Origin: Streptomyces megasporus
GTDB taxonomy: Bacteria > Actinomycetota > Actinomycetes > Streptomycetales > Streptomycetaceae
Direction: 5' to 3'
NCBI RefSeq assembly: GCF_000718985.1
Contig: NZ_JODL01000017.1
Coordinates: 48,625-112,624, forward strand
DNA: 64,000 bases
Shown here: positions 18,514-27,450 of the stretch, in pieces
Layout: every line of letters starts with the position of its first letter
Position numbering within the stretch: position 1 is the first letter of the stretch
Translations under genes and position numbers: made by a program
The notes under the pieces: generated by a model
Told to the model about the DNA's origin: nothing
The model's input: only the letters and a program-made list of their open reading frames with translations
The model's database searches: none

Positions 18514-19674
18514 TCAGGAGGCGACGCCCAACTCCCGGGCGATCAGCATGCGCTGGACCTCGCTGGTGCCCTCGCCGATCTCCAGGATCTTGGAGTCGCG
18601 CCACATGCGGGCCACCGGGTACTCGTTCATGAAGCCGTAGCCGCCGTGGATCTGGGTGGCCTCGCGGGCGTTGGTGACCGCGATCTCGGAGGAGTACAGC
18701 TTGGCGATGGCCGCCTCCTTCTTGAACGGCTCGCCCGCCAACAGCCGGGCCGCCGCGTCACGCCAGGCCAGACGGGCGGTGTGGGCGCGCATCTCCATGT
18801 CGGCGAGCTTGAACTGGATGGCCTGGTTGGAGCCGATCGGGCGGCCGAAGGCGTGACGGGTGCCGGCGTAGGCGACCGACTCGTCCACACAGCCCTGGGC
18901 GAGACCGGTGGCCAGGGCCGAGATGGCGATGCGGCCCTCGTCCAGGATGCGCAGGAACTGGGCGTAGCCGCGGCCCTCCTCGCCCAGCAGGTTGGAGACC
19001 GGGACCCGGACGTCGGAGAAGGACAGCTCGCGGGTGTCCGAGGCGTTCCAGCCGACCTTGGAGTAGGGGGCGGCGACGGTGAAGCCCGGAGTGCCGGAGG
19101 GGACGATGATCGTGGAGATCTCCGGGCGGCCGTCGGGCTTGCGGCCGGTGACGGCGGTGACCGTGACCAGGCCGGTGATGTCGGTGCCGGAGTTGGTGAT
19201 GAAGCACTTGGTGCCGTTGATCACCCACTCGTCGCCGTCGCGGACGGCGGTGGTGCGGGTGCCGCCCGCGTCCGAGCCGCACTCCGGCTCGGTCAGGCCG
19301 AACGCGCCGAGCATCTCGCCCGAGCACAGCTTCGGCAGCCACTCGCGCTTCTGCTCCTCGGTGCCGAAGCGGTAAATCGGCATGGCGCCCAGCGAGACGG
19401 CGGCCTCCAGGGTGATGGCGATGGAGGAGTCCACCCGGGCCAGCTCCTCCAGGGCGAGGCAGAGGGCGAGGTAGTCGCCGCCCATGCCGCCGTAACCCTC
19501 GGGGAAGGGCAGGCCGAACAGGCCCATGCGGCCCATCTCGCGGACGATCTCGTAGGGGAACTCGTGGTTCTCGTAGAACTCCCCGATCTTCGGCGCGACG
19601 ACGTCGTGCGCGAACTCCTCGACGGTGCGGCGCAGTTCCTCGTGCTCGGGGGAGAGGCGGTGGTCAAGGGACAT
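18514..19674 (-). CDS. acdH: Acyl-CoA dehydrogenase of branched-chain amino-acid catabolism
   Basis: A 386-residue flavoprotein. FAD-binding motifs FGLTEPECGSDAGGTRT and VINGTKCFITNSG are seen. The C-terminal LEIGEGTSEVQRMLIA block carries the catalytic Glu in the MCAD/SCAD position. It oxidises acyl-CoAs to 2-enoyl-CoAs; in S. coelicolor the acdH product acts on isovaleryl-, isobutyryl- and 2-methylbutyryl-CoA (recalled literature). It is the last gene of the operon 24428 to 18514 and begins five bases after hmgL, so it is translationally linked to HMG-CoA lyase. Confidence 0.95.
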   Translation of the reverse strand: MSLDHRLSPEHEELRRTVEEFAHDVVAPKIGEFYENHEFPYEIVREMGRMGLFGLPFPEGYGGMGGDYLALCLALEELARVDSSIAITLEAAVSLGAMPIYRFGTEEQKREWLPKLCSGEMLGAFGLTEPECGSDAGGTRTTAVRDGDEWVINGTKCFITNSGTDITGLVTVTAVTGRKPDGRPEISTIIVPSGTPGFTVAAPYSKVGWNASDTRELSFSDVRVPVSNLLGEEGRGYAQFLRILDEGRIAISALATGLAQGCVDESVAYAGTRHAFGRPIGSNQAIQFKLADMEMRAHTARLAWRDAAARLLAGEPFKKEAAIAKLYSSEIAVTNAREATQIHGGYGFMNEYPVARMWRDSKILEIGEGTSEVQRMLIARELGVAS

Positions 19675-19678
19675 GGCT

Positions 19679-20680
19679 TCACTGCTCCTTGTGGGAGTCG
19701 CGGGAGTCCTGGGAGGCGGTGGTGGTGCTCCGGGGGGCCAGGGCGCGGACCGTGCGGGAGGGGCTGGGGCGACCCAACCGCTCGGCCATCCACACGCTGG
19801 TGGCGGTGAGACGGCCGAGGTCGATCCCGGTGTCGATGCCGAGACCGTGCAGCATCCACACCAGATCCTCGGTGGCGAGGTTGCCGGTGGCGCTCTTCGC
19901 GTACGGGCAGCCGCCGAGGCCGCCCGCGGAGGAGTCCACGGTGGTGACGCCGTGCCGCAGGGCGGCGAGGGTGTTGGCCAGCGCCTGGCCGTAGGTGTCG
20001 TGGAAGTGGACGGCGAGACGGTCGGTGGGCACGCCCGCCTCGTTCAGGGCGGTCAACAGGGCGGTGACGTGACCGGGAGTGGCCACGCCGATGGTGTCGC
20101 CCAGGCTGAGTTCGTCGCAGCCGAGGTCGAGCAGGCGGCGGCAGACGCCGACCACCGTCGCGACGGGCACCGGGCCCTCCCACGGGTCGCCGAAGCACAT
20201 CGACAGGTAGCCGCGCACCCCGGCGCCCGCCTCCTTGGCGCGGGCCACCACCGGCTCGAACATCGCCAGGGCCTCATCGACCGTGCGGTTGAGGTTGGCC
20301 TTGGCGAAGGACTCGGTGGCGCTGCCGAAGACGGCCACCTCCCGGGCGCCGAGGGCCAGCGCCCGCTCCAGGCCGCGCTCGTTCGGCACGAGCACCGGCA
20401 GCCGCACGGCCTCGTCCCCCTCGCGGTCGGCGAGGTCGAAGACGGAGGGGAACAGCCGCTCGGCGTCGGCGAGTTGGGGCACCCACTTGGGGTGGACGAA
20501 GCTGGTCGCCTCGATGGTGCGCAGCCCGGCGTCGGCGAGCCGGCGGATGAACTCCGCCTTCACCTCGACGGGGACGACGGCCGACTCGTTCTGCAGACCG
20601 TCGCGCGGCCCCACCTCGTGGACGCGGACGCGGGCCGGGAGCCCCTCGGCGGGGAAGGCCATGGGCAGTCCGTCGATCAT
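19679..20680 (-). CDS. hmgL: Hydroxymethylglutaryl-CoA lyase
   Basis: A 333-residue TIM-barrel lyase of the HMGL-like family. It splits HMG-CoA into acetoacetate and acetyl-CoA, the last step of leucine degradation. Visible motifs are VRVHEVGPRDGLQNE (active-site Arg and Asp), the divalent-metal AVHFHDTYGQALAN, and the catalytic Cys loop GGLGGCPYAKSATGN. The start ATG 20680 overlaps the stop of the preceding carboxylase subunit gene (ATGA), which means translational coupling. The last 20 residues are polar and variable. Confidence 0.96.
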   Translation of the reverse strand: MIDGLPMAFPAEGLPARVRVHEVGPRDGLQNESAVVPVEVKAEFIRRLADAGLRTIEATSFVHPKWVPQLADAERLFPSVFDLADREGDEAVRLPVLVPNERGLERALALGAREVAVFGSATESFAKANLNRTVDEALAMFEPVVARAKEAGAGVRGYLSMCFGDPWEGPVPVATVVGVCRRLLDLGCDELSLGDTIGVATPGHVTALLTALNEAGVPTDRLAVHFHDTYGQALANTLAALRHGVTTVDSSAGGLGGCPYAKSATGNLATEDLVWMLHGLGIDTGIDLGRLTATSVWMAERLGRPSPSRTVRALAPRSTTTASQDSRDSHKEQ

Positions 20681-22782
20681 CGCGCGGCCTCCTCGGTCGA
20701 ACCGGCGGGCTTCTCGGCTTCCCCGGGCTTCCCGGACTCCTCGGGCTCCTTGGGCTCGACGACGGCGAGCACCTGGTCCATGGCGACCGTGCTGCCGGGG
20801 GCGACGTCCAGTTCGACGACGGTGCCGTCGTAGGGGGCGGCGATGACGTGCTCCATCTTCATCGCCTCCACCACCAGCAGACTCTGACCGGCGGTGACCA
20901 CGTCGCCGACGGTCGCCTTGACGACGGTGACCGTGCCGGGCATCGGCGCGGTGAGCGTGTCGGCGCCGTGCGCCCCGGCACCGCCCCGCAGAGCCGCCTC
21001 GACCGGATCGTGGTCGGTGAGGCGCCAACCGACCCCGTCGCGGCCGAGCCACCGGTCGCCGGCGGCGTGGGCGTGGACGAAGGAGTGAGTCACCCCGTTC
21101 CACTCCAGCAGCACCCGGTCGGGAGCGTCGGTGCGCAGCGCGGCCCGCACCGGCGGGGCGTCACCGACGCCGACCTCGGCGTCGGCGGCCCGGCCGCGCA
21201 CCCGTACGGCCACCGGGTCACGGCCCGGTATCCGCAGGTGGTGGACCGTCCAGGCGGGTTCGCCGCCGAGCCGCCAACCGGTCGGCACGGAGAACGGGTC
21301 GGTCCAGCCCGCGGCGGAGCCGGCCTCGGAGGGCGCCCCCGACCCGGTGGGTTCCAGGGAGGCGTGCCGCAGCAGGGCCGCCGCCGCGTACACCTCCTCG
21401 GGGACCTCCGACGGCAGCAGCGAGGCCGCGTCGCGGTCCACCAGGCCGGTGTCCAGATCGCCGGATACCACGGCCGGGTGCGCCAGGAGGGCGCGCAGGA
21501 AGGCGGTGTTGGTCTCCACGCCCAGGACCGTCGTCTCCGCCAGGGCCGAGCGCAGCCGCCGCAGCGCGGAGGCGCGGTCCGGGCCGTGGGCGATCACCTT
21601 GGCGAGCATCGGGTCGTAGCCGGTGCCCACCTCGGTGCCCCGCGCCAGCCCGGAGTCCACGCGGACGCCCTCGCCCGACGGTTCGGACAACAGATGGACC
21701 GTGCCGGCGGAGGGGAGGAAGTCCACCTTCCCGCCCGTGGCCCGCGCGCTCTCCGCGCAGATCCGGGCCTCGACCGCGTGGCCGTCGAGAGTGATGTCCT
21801 CCTGGGCGAAGGGCAGGGGTTCGCCGGCCGCGACCCGCAACTGCCACTCCACCAAGTCCAGGCCGGTGATCAGCTCCGTCACGGGGTGTTCGACCTGGAG
21901 GCGGGTGTTCATCTCCATGAAGCAGTACGCGCCGGGATCGCCGCCGGGGACGATGAACTCCACCGTGCCCGCTCCCCGGTAGCCGCAGGAGCGGGCGGCC
22001 CGGACGGCGGCCTCGCCCATCGCGGTACGGGTGGCCTGGTCCAGCAGGGGGCTGGGCGCCTCCTCGACGATCTTCTGATGGCGACGCTGGAGGCTGCACT
22101 CGCGCTCGCCGAGGTGCACCACGGTGCCGTGGCCGTCGGCGAGGATCTGGATCTCGATGTGCCGGGGCCGGTCGATCCACCGCTCCACCAGCAGGGTGTC
22201 GTCGCCGAAGGCGCCCCGGGCCTCGCGTCGCGCGGCGGCGATCTCGTCGGGGAGCAGCGCCTCGTCGCGGACCAGCCGCATGCCCTTGCCGCCACCGCCG
22301 GCCGACGGCTTGAGCAGCACCGGCATGCCGATCTCCAGCGCGGCGGCGGTCAGTTCGGCGTCGGTCAACCCGCTGCCGCTGCTGCCGGGCACCACCGGCA
22401 CCCCGGCCGCCCGCACCGTCTCCTTGGCGCGGATCTTGTCGCCCATCAGCTCGATGGCGTCCGCGGGCGGACCGACGAAGACCAGACCGGCCTCCTCCAC
22501 GGCGCGGGCGAAGGCGGCGTTCTCGGCGAGGAAGCCGTAACCGGGGTGCACGGCCCGCGCCCCCGTCCGCCGCGCCGCGTCCAGCAGCCGCTCGACCGAC
22601 AGATAGCTCTCGGCCGCCGGCGCCGGGCCGATCCGCACCGCGGTGTCCGCCTCGCGCACGTGGCGGGCGCCGGCGTCCGCGTCGCTGAAGACGGCGACCG
22701 AGCGCACGCCCAGTCGGCGCAGCGTACGGATGACGCGGACGGCGATCTCGCCTCGGTTGGCGACCAGGACCGTGTCGAACAT
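20677..22782 (-). CDS. Biotin-dependent acyl-CoA carboxylase, biotin carboxylase/BCCP subunit
   Basis: 701 residues: biotin carboxylase with ATP-grasp (about 1-450; LKPSAGGGGKGMRLV, FMEMNTRLQVEHPVTE), a BT linker domain, and a C-terminal biotinyl domain with EAMKMEHV (biotinylated Lys about 640), followed by an acidic Pro/Lys-rich tail. With the adjacent carboxyltransferase and HMG-CoA lyase, the likely substrate is 3-methylcrotonyl-CoA (leucine pathway, LiuD-type); this is inferred from context. The start ATG 22782 has GAGGGGG nine bases upstream and is preferred over ATG 22791. Confidence 0.94.
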   Translation of the reverse strand: MFDTVLVANRGEIAVRVIRTLRRLGVRSVAVFSDADAGARHVREADTAVRIGPAPAAESYLSVERLLDAARRTGARAVHPGYGFLAENAAFARAVEEAGLVFVGPPADAIELMGDKIRAKETVRAAGVPVVPGSSGSGLTDAELTAAALEIGMPVLLKPSAGGGGKGMRLVRDEALLPDEIAAARREARGAFGDDTLLVERWIDRPRHIEIQILADGHGTVVHLGERECSLQRRHQKIVEEAPSPLLDQATRTAMGEAAVRAARSCGYRGAGTVEFIVPGGDPGAYCFMEMNTRLQVEHPVTELITGLDLVEWQLRVAAGEPLPFAQEDITLDGHAVEARICAESARATGGKVDFLPSAGTVHLLSEPSGEGVRVDSGLARGTEVGTGYDPMLAKVIAHGPDRASALRRLRSALAETTVLGVETNTAFLRALLAHPAVVSGDLDTGLVDRDAASLLPSEVPEEVYAAAALLRHASLEPTGSGAPSEAGSAAGWTDPFSVPTGWRLGGEPAWTVHHLRIPGRDPVAVRVRGRAADAEVGVGDAPPVRAALRTDAPDRVLLEWNGVTHSFVHAHAAGDRWLGRDGVGWRLTDHDPVEAALRGGAGAHGADTLTAPMPGTVTVVKATVGDVVTAGQSLLVVEAMKMEHVIAAPYDGTVVELDVAPGSTVAMDQVLAVVEPKEPEESGKPGEAEKPAGSTEEAAR

Positions 22783-22796
22783 CGAACGCATCCCCC

Positions 22797-24428
22797 TCAC
22801 ATCCGGAAGACGCCGTAGCCGGGCGCCGCGGGGTCCTTCTCGGGCAGCGGCGCGTTGGCGCAGGCCGTCAGCGCCAGACCCAGCACCGTGCGGGTCTCCA
22901 ACGGGTCGATCACGCCGTCGTCCCACAGCCGCGCGGTCGCGTAGTAGGCGTTGCCCTGAGTCTCGTACTGCGCGCGGATCGGGGCCTTGAACGCCTCTTC
23001 CTCCTCGGCGCCCCACTCCTCGCCGCGCGCCTCCAACTGGTCGCGCTTGACGGTGGCGAGCACCGAGGCGGCCTGCTCGCCGCCCATCACCGAGATCTTC
23101 GCGTTGGGCCACATCCACAGGAAGCGGGGCGAGTAGGCCCGACCGCACATCGAGTAGTTGCCCGCGCCGTAGGAGCCACCGACGACCACGGTCAGCTTGG
23201 GCACCCGGGTGCACGCCACGGCCGTCACCATCTTGGCGCCGTGCTTGGCGATGCCGCCCGCCTCGTACTGCCGGCCCACCATGAAGCCCGAGATGTTCTG
23301 CAGGAACAGCAGCGGTATGCCGCGTTGGTCGCACAGCTCGATGAAGTGCGCGCCCTTGAGGGCGGATTCGGAGAAGAGGATGCCGTTGTTGGCGACGATC
23401 CCCACCGGGTGGCCGTGGATGCGGGCGAAGCCCGTCACCAGCGTCGTCCCGTACTCGGCCTTGAACTCCGCGAACCGCGAGCCGTCCACGACGCGGGCGA
23501 TGATCTCGCGCACGTCGTAGGGGGTGCGCGAGTCCACCGGAACCGCGGCGTAGAGCCCGGCCGGATCGACCTTCGGCTCCTCCACGGGCTCCACCGGCCA
23601 CGGCAGCGGCCCGCGCCGGGGGAGGGTGGCCACGATCTCCCGCACGATCCGCAGGGCGTGGGCGTCGTCCTCGGCGAGGTGGTCGGTCACCCCGGAGGTG
23701 CGGGAGTGGACCTCGCCGCCGCCCAACTCCTCGGCGGTGACGACCTCGCCGGTGGCGGCCTTCACCAGCGGCGGCCCGCCCAGGAAGATCGTGCCCTGGT
23801 TCCGCACGATCACGGCCTCGTCGCTCATCGCGGGGACGTACGCCCCGCCCGCCGTGCAGGAGCCGAGCACCGCGGCGATCTGCGGGACGCCGGCGCCGGA
23901 CATCCGCGCCTGGTTGTAGAAGATCCGCCCGAAGTGCTCGCGGTCGGGGAAGACCTCGTCCTGCATCGGCAGGAAGGCGCCGCCGGAGTCCACCAGGTAG
24001 ACGCACGGCAGCCGGTTCTCCAGGGCCACCTCCTGGGCGCGCAGGTGCTTCTTGACCGTCATCGGGTAGTACGTGCCGCCCTTGACGGTGGCGTCGTTGG
24101 CGACGATCACCACCTCGCGCCCCGAGACCCGCCCGATCCCGGCGATCACGCCCGCGGCCGGGGCCTGCCCGTCGTACATCCCGTCCGCCGCGAGCGGCGC
24201 CAGCTCCAGGAAGGGCGAGCCCGGATCCAGCAGGGCGTCGACGCGGTCGCGCGGCAGCAGCTTGCCGCGTGCGACGTGCCGCGCCCGGGCCCGCTCGCCG
24301 CCGCCCAGCCGGGCCGTGGCGAGCTTCTCGCGCAGCCGCGCGGCCAGCTCGCGGTGCGCGGCCTCGTTCGCCCGGGCGGCCTCGGAGGTCGGATCGACCG
24401 AACTGACCAGCGGCGGTGCCTGCTGCAT
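22797..24428 (-). CDS. Acyl-CoA carboxylase carboxyltransferase subunit (probable 3-methylcrotonyl-CoA carboxylase beta)
   Basis: 543 residues of the two-domain crotonase-fold carboxyltransferase. N-half: acyl-CoA side ([37 protein letters not shown]). C-half: carboxybiotin side ([50 protein letters not shown]). The FMVG loop and overall sequence resemble methylcrotonyl-CoA rather than propionyl-CoA carboxylases, which agrees with hmgL in the same operon. It is the first gene of the operon, starting at ATG 24428 next to two TetR-type operators. Confidence 0.94.
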   Translation of the reverse strand: MQQAPPLVSSVDPTSEAARANEAAHRELAARLREKLATARLGGGERARARHVARGKLLPRDRVDALLDPGSPFLELAPLAADGMYDGQAPAAGVIAGIGRVSGREVVIVANDATVKGGTYYPMTVKKHLRAQEVALENRLPCVYLVDSGGAFLPMQDEVFPDREHFGRIFYNQARMSGAGVPQIAAVLGSCTAGGAYVPAMSDEAVIVRNQGTIFLGGPPLVKAATGEVVTAEELGGGEVHSRTSGVTDHLAEDDAHALRIVREIVATLPRRGPLPWPVEPVEEPKVDPAGLYAAVPVDSRTPYDVREIIARVVDGSRFAEFKAEYGTTLVTGFARIHGHPVGIVANNGILFSESALKGAHFIELCDQRGIPLLFLQNISGFMVGRQYEAGGIAKHGAKMVTAVACTRVPKLTVVVGGSYGAGNYSMCGRAYSPRFLWMWPNAKISVMGGEQAASVLATVKRDQLEARGEEWGAEEEEAFKAPIRAQYETQGNAYYATARLWDDGVIDPLETRTVLGLALTACANAPLPEKDPAAPGYGVFRM

Positions 24429-24450
24429 GCCCTTCGAGCCCCCTTGCTCG

Positions 24451-24466
24451 GTTAGTGAGCGTTAAC
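24451..24466. promoter_or_regulatory. TetR-family operator A
   Basis: GTTAGTGAGCGTTAAC, an imperfect dyad of the form GTTA..G....TAAC. It lies 23 bases upstream of the carboxyltransferase start and is related to operator B, whose centre is 27 bp away. Confidence 0.7.
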
Positions 24467-24477
24467 CTCGCCATCAG

Positions 24478-24493
24478 GTTAACGGCCGCTAAC
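24478..24493. promoter_or_regulatory. TetR-family operator B, overlapping the tetR -35 region
   Basis: GTTAACGGCCGCTAAC, nearly symmetric, sharing half-site GTTAACG/CGCTAAC with operator A. It covers the region where the tetR -35 element must lie, so the regulator probably represses itself and the divergent operon. Confidence 0.75.
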
Positions 24494-24502
24494 CCGGCTG
24501 TC

Positions 24503-24514
24503 TACAATTCCCCC
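24503..24514 (+). promoter_or_regulatory. tetR promoter giving a leaderless mRNA
   Basis: A -10 element TACAAT (24503-24508) lies six bases before the ATG at 24515. Transcription should therefore start at or next to the start codon. No Shine-Dalgarno sequence is present. Confidence 0.65.
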
Positions 24515-25162
24515 ATGAGCTCCAGGACCGACGCCCCCACCCGCCGCGAGCAGATCCTCGGCGAGGCGGCCCGCCTCTTCGCCGAGCGCGGCTTCCACGG
24601 CGTCGGCGTGGACGAGATAGGCGCGGCGGTCGGAATCAGCGGTCCCGGTCTCTACCGCCACTTCGCGGGCAAGGACGCGATGCTCGCGGAGCTGCTGGTG
24701 GGCATCAGCGAGCGGCTGTACAGGGGCGGGCGCAGGTGTCTGACGGAGTCCGCCGAGGCCGGGCTCGCGCCGGCGGCCACCCTGGACGCGCTCGTCGAGC
24801 GCCACATCGACTTCGCGCTCGACGACCGGGCCCTGATCACCCTCCACGACCGGGAGCTGGACCGACTGCGCGACAGCGACCGCAAGCTGGTGCGGCAGCT
24901 CCAGCGCCAGTACGTGGAGTTGTGGGTGGGCGTGGTGCGCGAGGTCCATCCGGGGCTGCCGGAGAAGGAGGCCCGCGCCTCGGTCCACGCCGTCTTCGGC
25001 CTCCTCAACTCCACGCCCCACCTCAGCCGCCCCTCGGCCCTCCCGGACCGCGTGACGACGGCCGCCCTCCTCCACCGGCTGGCCCGCGGCGCCTTCGCCG
25101 CCGCCGCGGACGGCGTGGACGGCACGGACGGCGCAGAAGGTGCGGACGGCGCGGCGCTGTAA
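24515..25162 (+). CDS. TetR-family repressor of the leucine-catabolic operon
   Basis: A 215-residue TetR protein. The helix-turn-helix is at about 10-55 (REQILGEAARLFAERGFHGV, then IGAAVGISGPGLYRHFAGKD). The C-terminal ligand domain (about 60-190) is of the type seen in acyl-CoA-responsive regulators. It ends in a Gly/Asp-rich repeat tail. Transcribed divergently from the carboxylase operon, with two operators between them. An acyl-CoA intermediate of leucine degradation is the likely inducer (inference). The start ATG 24515 appears leaderless. Confidence 0.9.
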   Translation: MSSRTDAPTRREQILGEAARLFAERGFHGVGVDEIGAAVGISGPGLYRHFAGKDAMLAELLVGISERLYRGGRRCLTESAEAGLAPAATLDALVERHIDFALDDRALITLHDRELDRLRDSDRKLVRQLQRQYVELWVGVVREVHPGLPEKEARASVHAVFGLLNSTPHLSRPSALPDRVTTAALLHRLARGAFAAAADGVDGTDGAEGADGAAL

Positions 25163-25180
25163 GACGCCGGACGGCGCCGC

Positions 25181-25230
25181 ATGACGCCGCGTGACGCCGC
25201 ATGACGCCGCGTGACGCCGCATGACGTCGG
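25181..25230. repeat. Alternating 10-bp tandem repeat
   Basis: Five consecutive 10-mers alternate ATGACGCCGC and GTGACGCCGC (a 20-bp unit repeated 2.5 times); the last copy ends ATGACGTCGG. Lies between the tetR stop and the next promoter. Confidence 0.9.
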
Positions 25231-25294
25231 GCACACTCGCGAACATCCGATCGATCTCCTCTGGACAGCCTGAGCGACCCTTGGGTAACTTGCG

Positions 25295-25310
25295 CTGAGC
25301 AAGCGCTTAG
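25295..25310. promoter_or_regulatory. Putative operator upstream of the second acyl-CoA dehydrogenase
   Basis: CTGAGCAAGCGCTTAG is an imperfect dyad (CT.AGC....GCT.AG) containing the 8-bp palindrome AAGCGCTT. It sits 25 bases before the gene start, in the usual place for a repressor site. Sites of this shape are typical of TetR regulators of lipid metabolism. Confidence 0.5.
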
Positions 25311-25334
25311 TTTTCCGGCCCCAGGAGGCGAGAC

Positions 25335-26492
25335 GTGCGTCGCACGGTGTTCAACGAGGACCACGAGGCGTTCCGCGAGACCATCCGCGACTTCATCGCC
25401 ACCGAGGTCGTCCCCCACTACGACGAGTGGGAGAAGCAGGGGTACGTCCCCCGCGACTTCTACCTGAAGCTCGGGGAACTGGGCGTCTTCGGGATCGAGG
25501 TGCCCGAGGAGTACGGCGGCGCCGGCGAGACCAGCTTCAAGTACAACGCCGTCATCACCGAGGAGACCGCCCGCGCCGGCGTCAGCTTCGGCGGCTCCAG
25601 CGTCCACACCGCGCTGTGCCTGCCCTACCTGCTGAAGTACGCCACCGAGGAGCAGAAGCGCCGCTGGCTGCCGCCCTTCGTCACCGGCGAGATGATGACG
25701 GCCATCGCCATGACCGAACCCGGCACCGGCTCGGACCTGGCCGGGATGAAGACCACCGCGAAGCTGTCGGAGGACGGCACGCACTACGTCCTCAACGGCG
25801 CCAAGACGTTCATCACCGGCGGCGTGCAGGCCGACCGCGTCCTGGTCTGCTGCCGCACCGCCCCGCCCTCCCCGGAGGACCGGCGCGCGGGCATCTCCAT
25901 CCTGGTGGTGGACACCAAGAGCGAGGGCTACTCCGTCGGCCGCTCCCTCGACAAGCTGGGCCTGAAGTCCTCCGACACCGCCGAGCTGTCCTTCACCGAC
26001 GTCAAGGTGCCCGTCGAGGACCTCCTCGGCGAGGAGGGCAAGGCGTTCTCCTACCTCACCCACAACCTCCCGCAGGAGCGCCTGGGCATCGCGCTGGGCG
26101 CCTACGCCCAGGCCGCCGCGGCCGTCGGCTTCGCCCACGAGTACGTCAAGGAGCGCACGGTCTTCGGCAAGCCCGTGGCCTCCTTCCAGAACACCAAGTT
26201 CGTCCTCGCCGACTGCAAGGCCGACGTGGACGCCATGCAGGCCGTCGTGGACCGGGCCCTGGAGGCCCTGGACGCCGGGGAGCTGACCCCCGCCGACGCC
26301 GCCTCCGCCAAGCTGTTCACCACCGAGCTGGCGGCGAAGGTCATCGACAAGTGCCTCCAGTTGCACGGCGGTTACGGCTACATGCGGGAGTACCCGATCT
26401 CCCGCCTCTACGCCGACACCCGCGTCACCCGCATCTACGGCGGGACCAGCGAGGTCATGCGGTCCATCATCGCCAAGTCCATGGGCCTGTGA
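25335..26492 (+). CDS. Acyl-CoA dehydrogenase, long-chain/isovaleryl-like active-site type
   Basis: 385 residues from GTG 25335, six bases after AGGAGG. FAD contacts are IAMTEPGTGSDLAGMKTT and VLNGAKTFITGG. The C-terminal motif is RIYGGTSEVMRSIIAKSMGL: Gly replaces the Glu that is catalytic in medium- and short-chain enzymes. This is the pattern of long-chain and isovaleryl-CoA dehydrogenases, whose base lies on another helix. It therefore differs from the acdH product of the same locus. It is followed after 28 bases by tesB on the same strand, probably one transcript. Confidence 0.92.
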   Translation: MRRTVFNEDHEAFRETIRDFIATEVVPHYDEWEKQGYVPRDFYLKLGELGVFGIEVPEEYGGAGETSFKYNAVITEETARAGVSFGGSSVHTALCLPYLLKYATEEQKRRWLPPFVTGEMMTAIAMTEPGTGSDLAGMKTTAKLSEDGTHYVLNGAKTFITGGVQADRVLVCCRTAPPSPEDRRAGISILVVDTKSEGYSVGRSLDKLGLKSSDTAELSFTDVKVPVEDLLGEEGKAFSYLTHNLPQERLGIALGAYAQAAAAVGFAHEYVKERTVFGKPVASFQNTKFVLADCKADVDAMQAVVDRALEALDAGELTPADAASAKLFTTELAAKVIDKCLQLHGGYGYMREYPISRLYADTRVTRIYGGTSEVMRSIIAKSMGL

Positions 26493-26520
26493 GACGGGCC
26501 GCACGGAGGGCCGCACGACC

Positions 26521-27435
26521 GTGAACACAGTCGGAAACGGCGGGGGCGCCGGACGGGCGCCCCTGCACGCCCTGCTCGACCTGCTGGACCTGGAGCGGGT
26601 GGACCGCGACATCTTCCGCGGCGAGAGCCGTTCCGCCGTCGTCCCCCGGGTCTTCGGTGGACAGGTCGCCGCGCAGGCGCTCGTCGCGGCCTCCCGCACG
26701 AGCCCCGAGGACCGGCTCGCCCACTCGCTGCACGCGTACTTCCTGCGCCCCGGCGACCCCAAGGCGCCCATCGTCTACACGGTGGACCGCATCCGCGACG
26801 GACGGTCCTTCACCACCCGCCGGGTCGTCGCCGTCCAGCACGGGCAGCCGATCTTCCACCTGTCGGCGTCCTTCCAGACGGACGAGGAGGGGCTGGAGCA
26901 CCAGGAGGCGATGCCCGACGTCCCGGACCCGGAGACGTTGACGCCCGCGGTCGAGCTGCTGCCGCGCCACGCCCATCTCTTCTCCGACCCGGGCGTGGCC
27001 GACCGCCTCGCCGAGGCGCGGGCGCCGGTGGACCTGCGGTACGTCGACGACCCGCCGTACCTGACCGCCGGCCGGCCGCGCGAGCCGCGCTCGCGGATCT
27101 GGTTCCGCGTCAACGGCAAGCTGGACGGCGACCTCGACCGTCCGACGCTCCACCAGTGCCTGGCGACCTACATCTCCGACATGAGCCTGCTCGAACCCGT
27201 CCTCCTCGCCCACGGCCGCGGCGGCTGGACGGTCGGTGACGTGGTGGGCGCGAGCCTGGACCACGCGATGTGGTTCCACCGTCCCTTCCGCGTGGACGAG
27301 TGGCTGCTGTACGACCAGGAGAGCCCCACCTCCCAGTCCGGCCGCGGACTGGGCCGCGGCCGGATCTTCACCGCCGACGGGCGGCTGGCGATCACGGTGA
27401 TGCAGGAGGGCGTGGTGCGGGTGCCGCGCGGCTGA
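26521..27435 (+). CDS. tesB: Acyl-CoA thioesterase II
   Basis: 304 residues with the double hot-dog fold of TesB. N-half: RVFGGQVAAQALVAASRTSP and SLHAYFLRPGDPKAPIVYTV. C-half: YISDMSLLEPVL, ASLDHAMWFHRPFRVDEWLL and MQEGVVR. The enzyme hydrolyses acyl-CoAs to free acids and CoA in the cytoplasm. Starts at GTG 26521 and is paired with the acyl-CoA dehydrogenase upstream. It ends 15 bases from the convergent merR gene. Confidence 0.95.
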   Translation: MNTVGNGGGAGRAPLHALLDLLDLERVDRDIFRGESRSAVVPRVFGGQVAAQALVAASRTSPEDRLAHSLHAYFLRPGDPKAPIVYTVDRIRDGRSFTTRRVVAVQHGQPIFHLSASFQTDEEGLEHQEAMPDVPDPETLTPAVELLPRHAHLFSDPGVADRLAEARAPVDLRYVDDPPYLTAGRPREPRSRIWFRVNGKLDGDLDRPTLHQCLATYISDMSLLEPVLLAHGRGGWTVGDVVGASLDHAMWFHRPFRVDEWLLYDQESPTSQSGRGLGRGRIFTADGRLAITVMQEGVVRVPRG

Positions 27436-27450
27436 GACCGCGCGGCCGGG

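Noticed and set aside
25181..25230. CRISPR-like array
   Set aside because: The units are contiguous 10-mers with no spacers and there are no cas genes.
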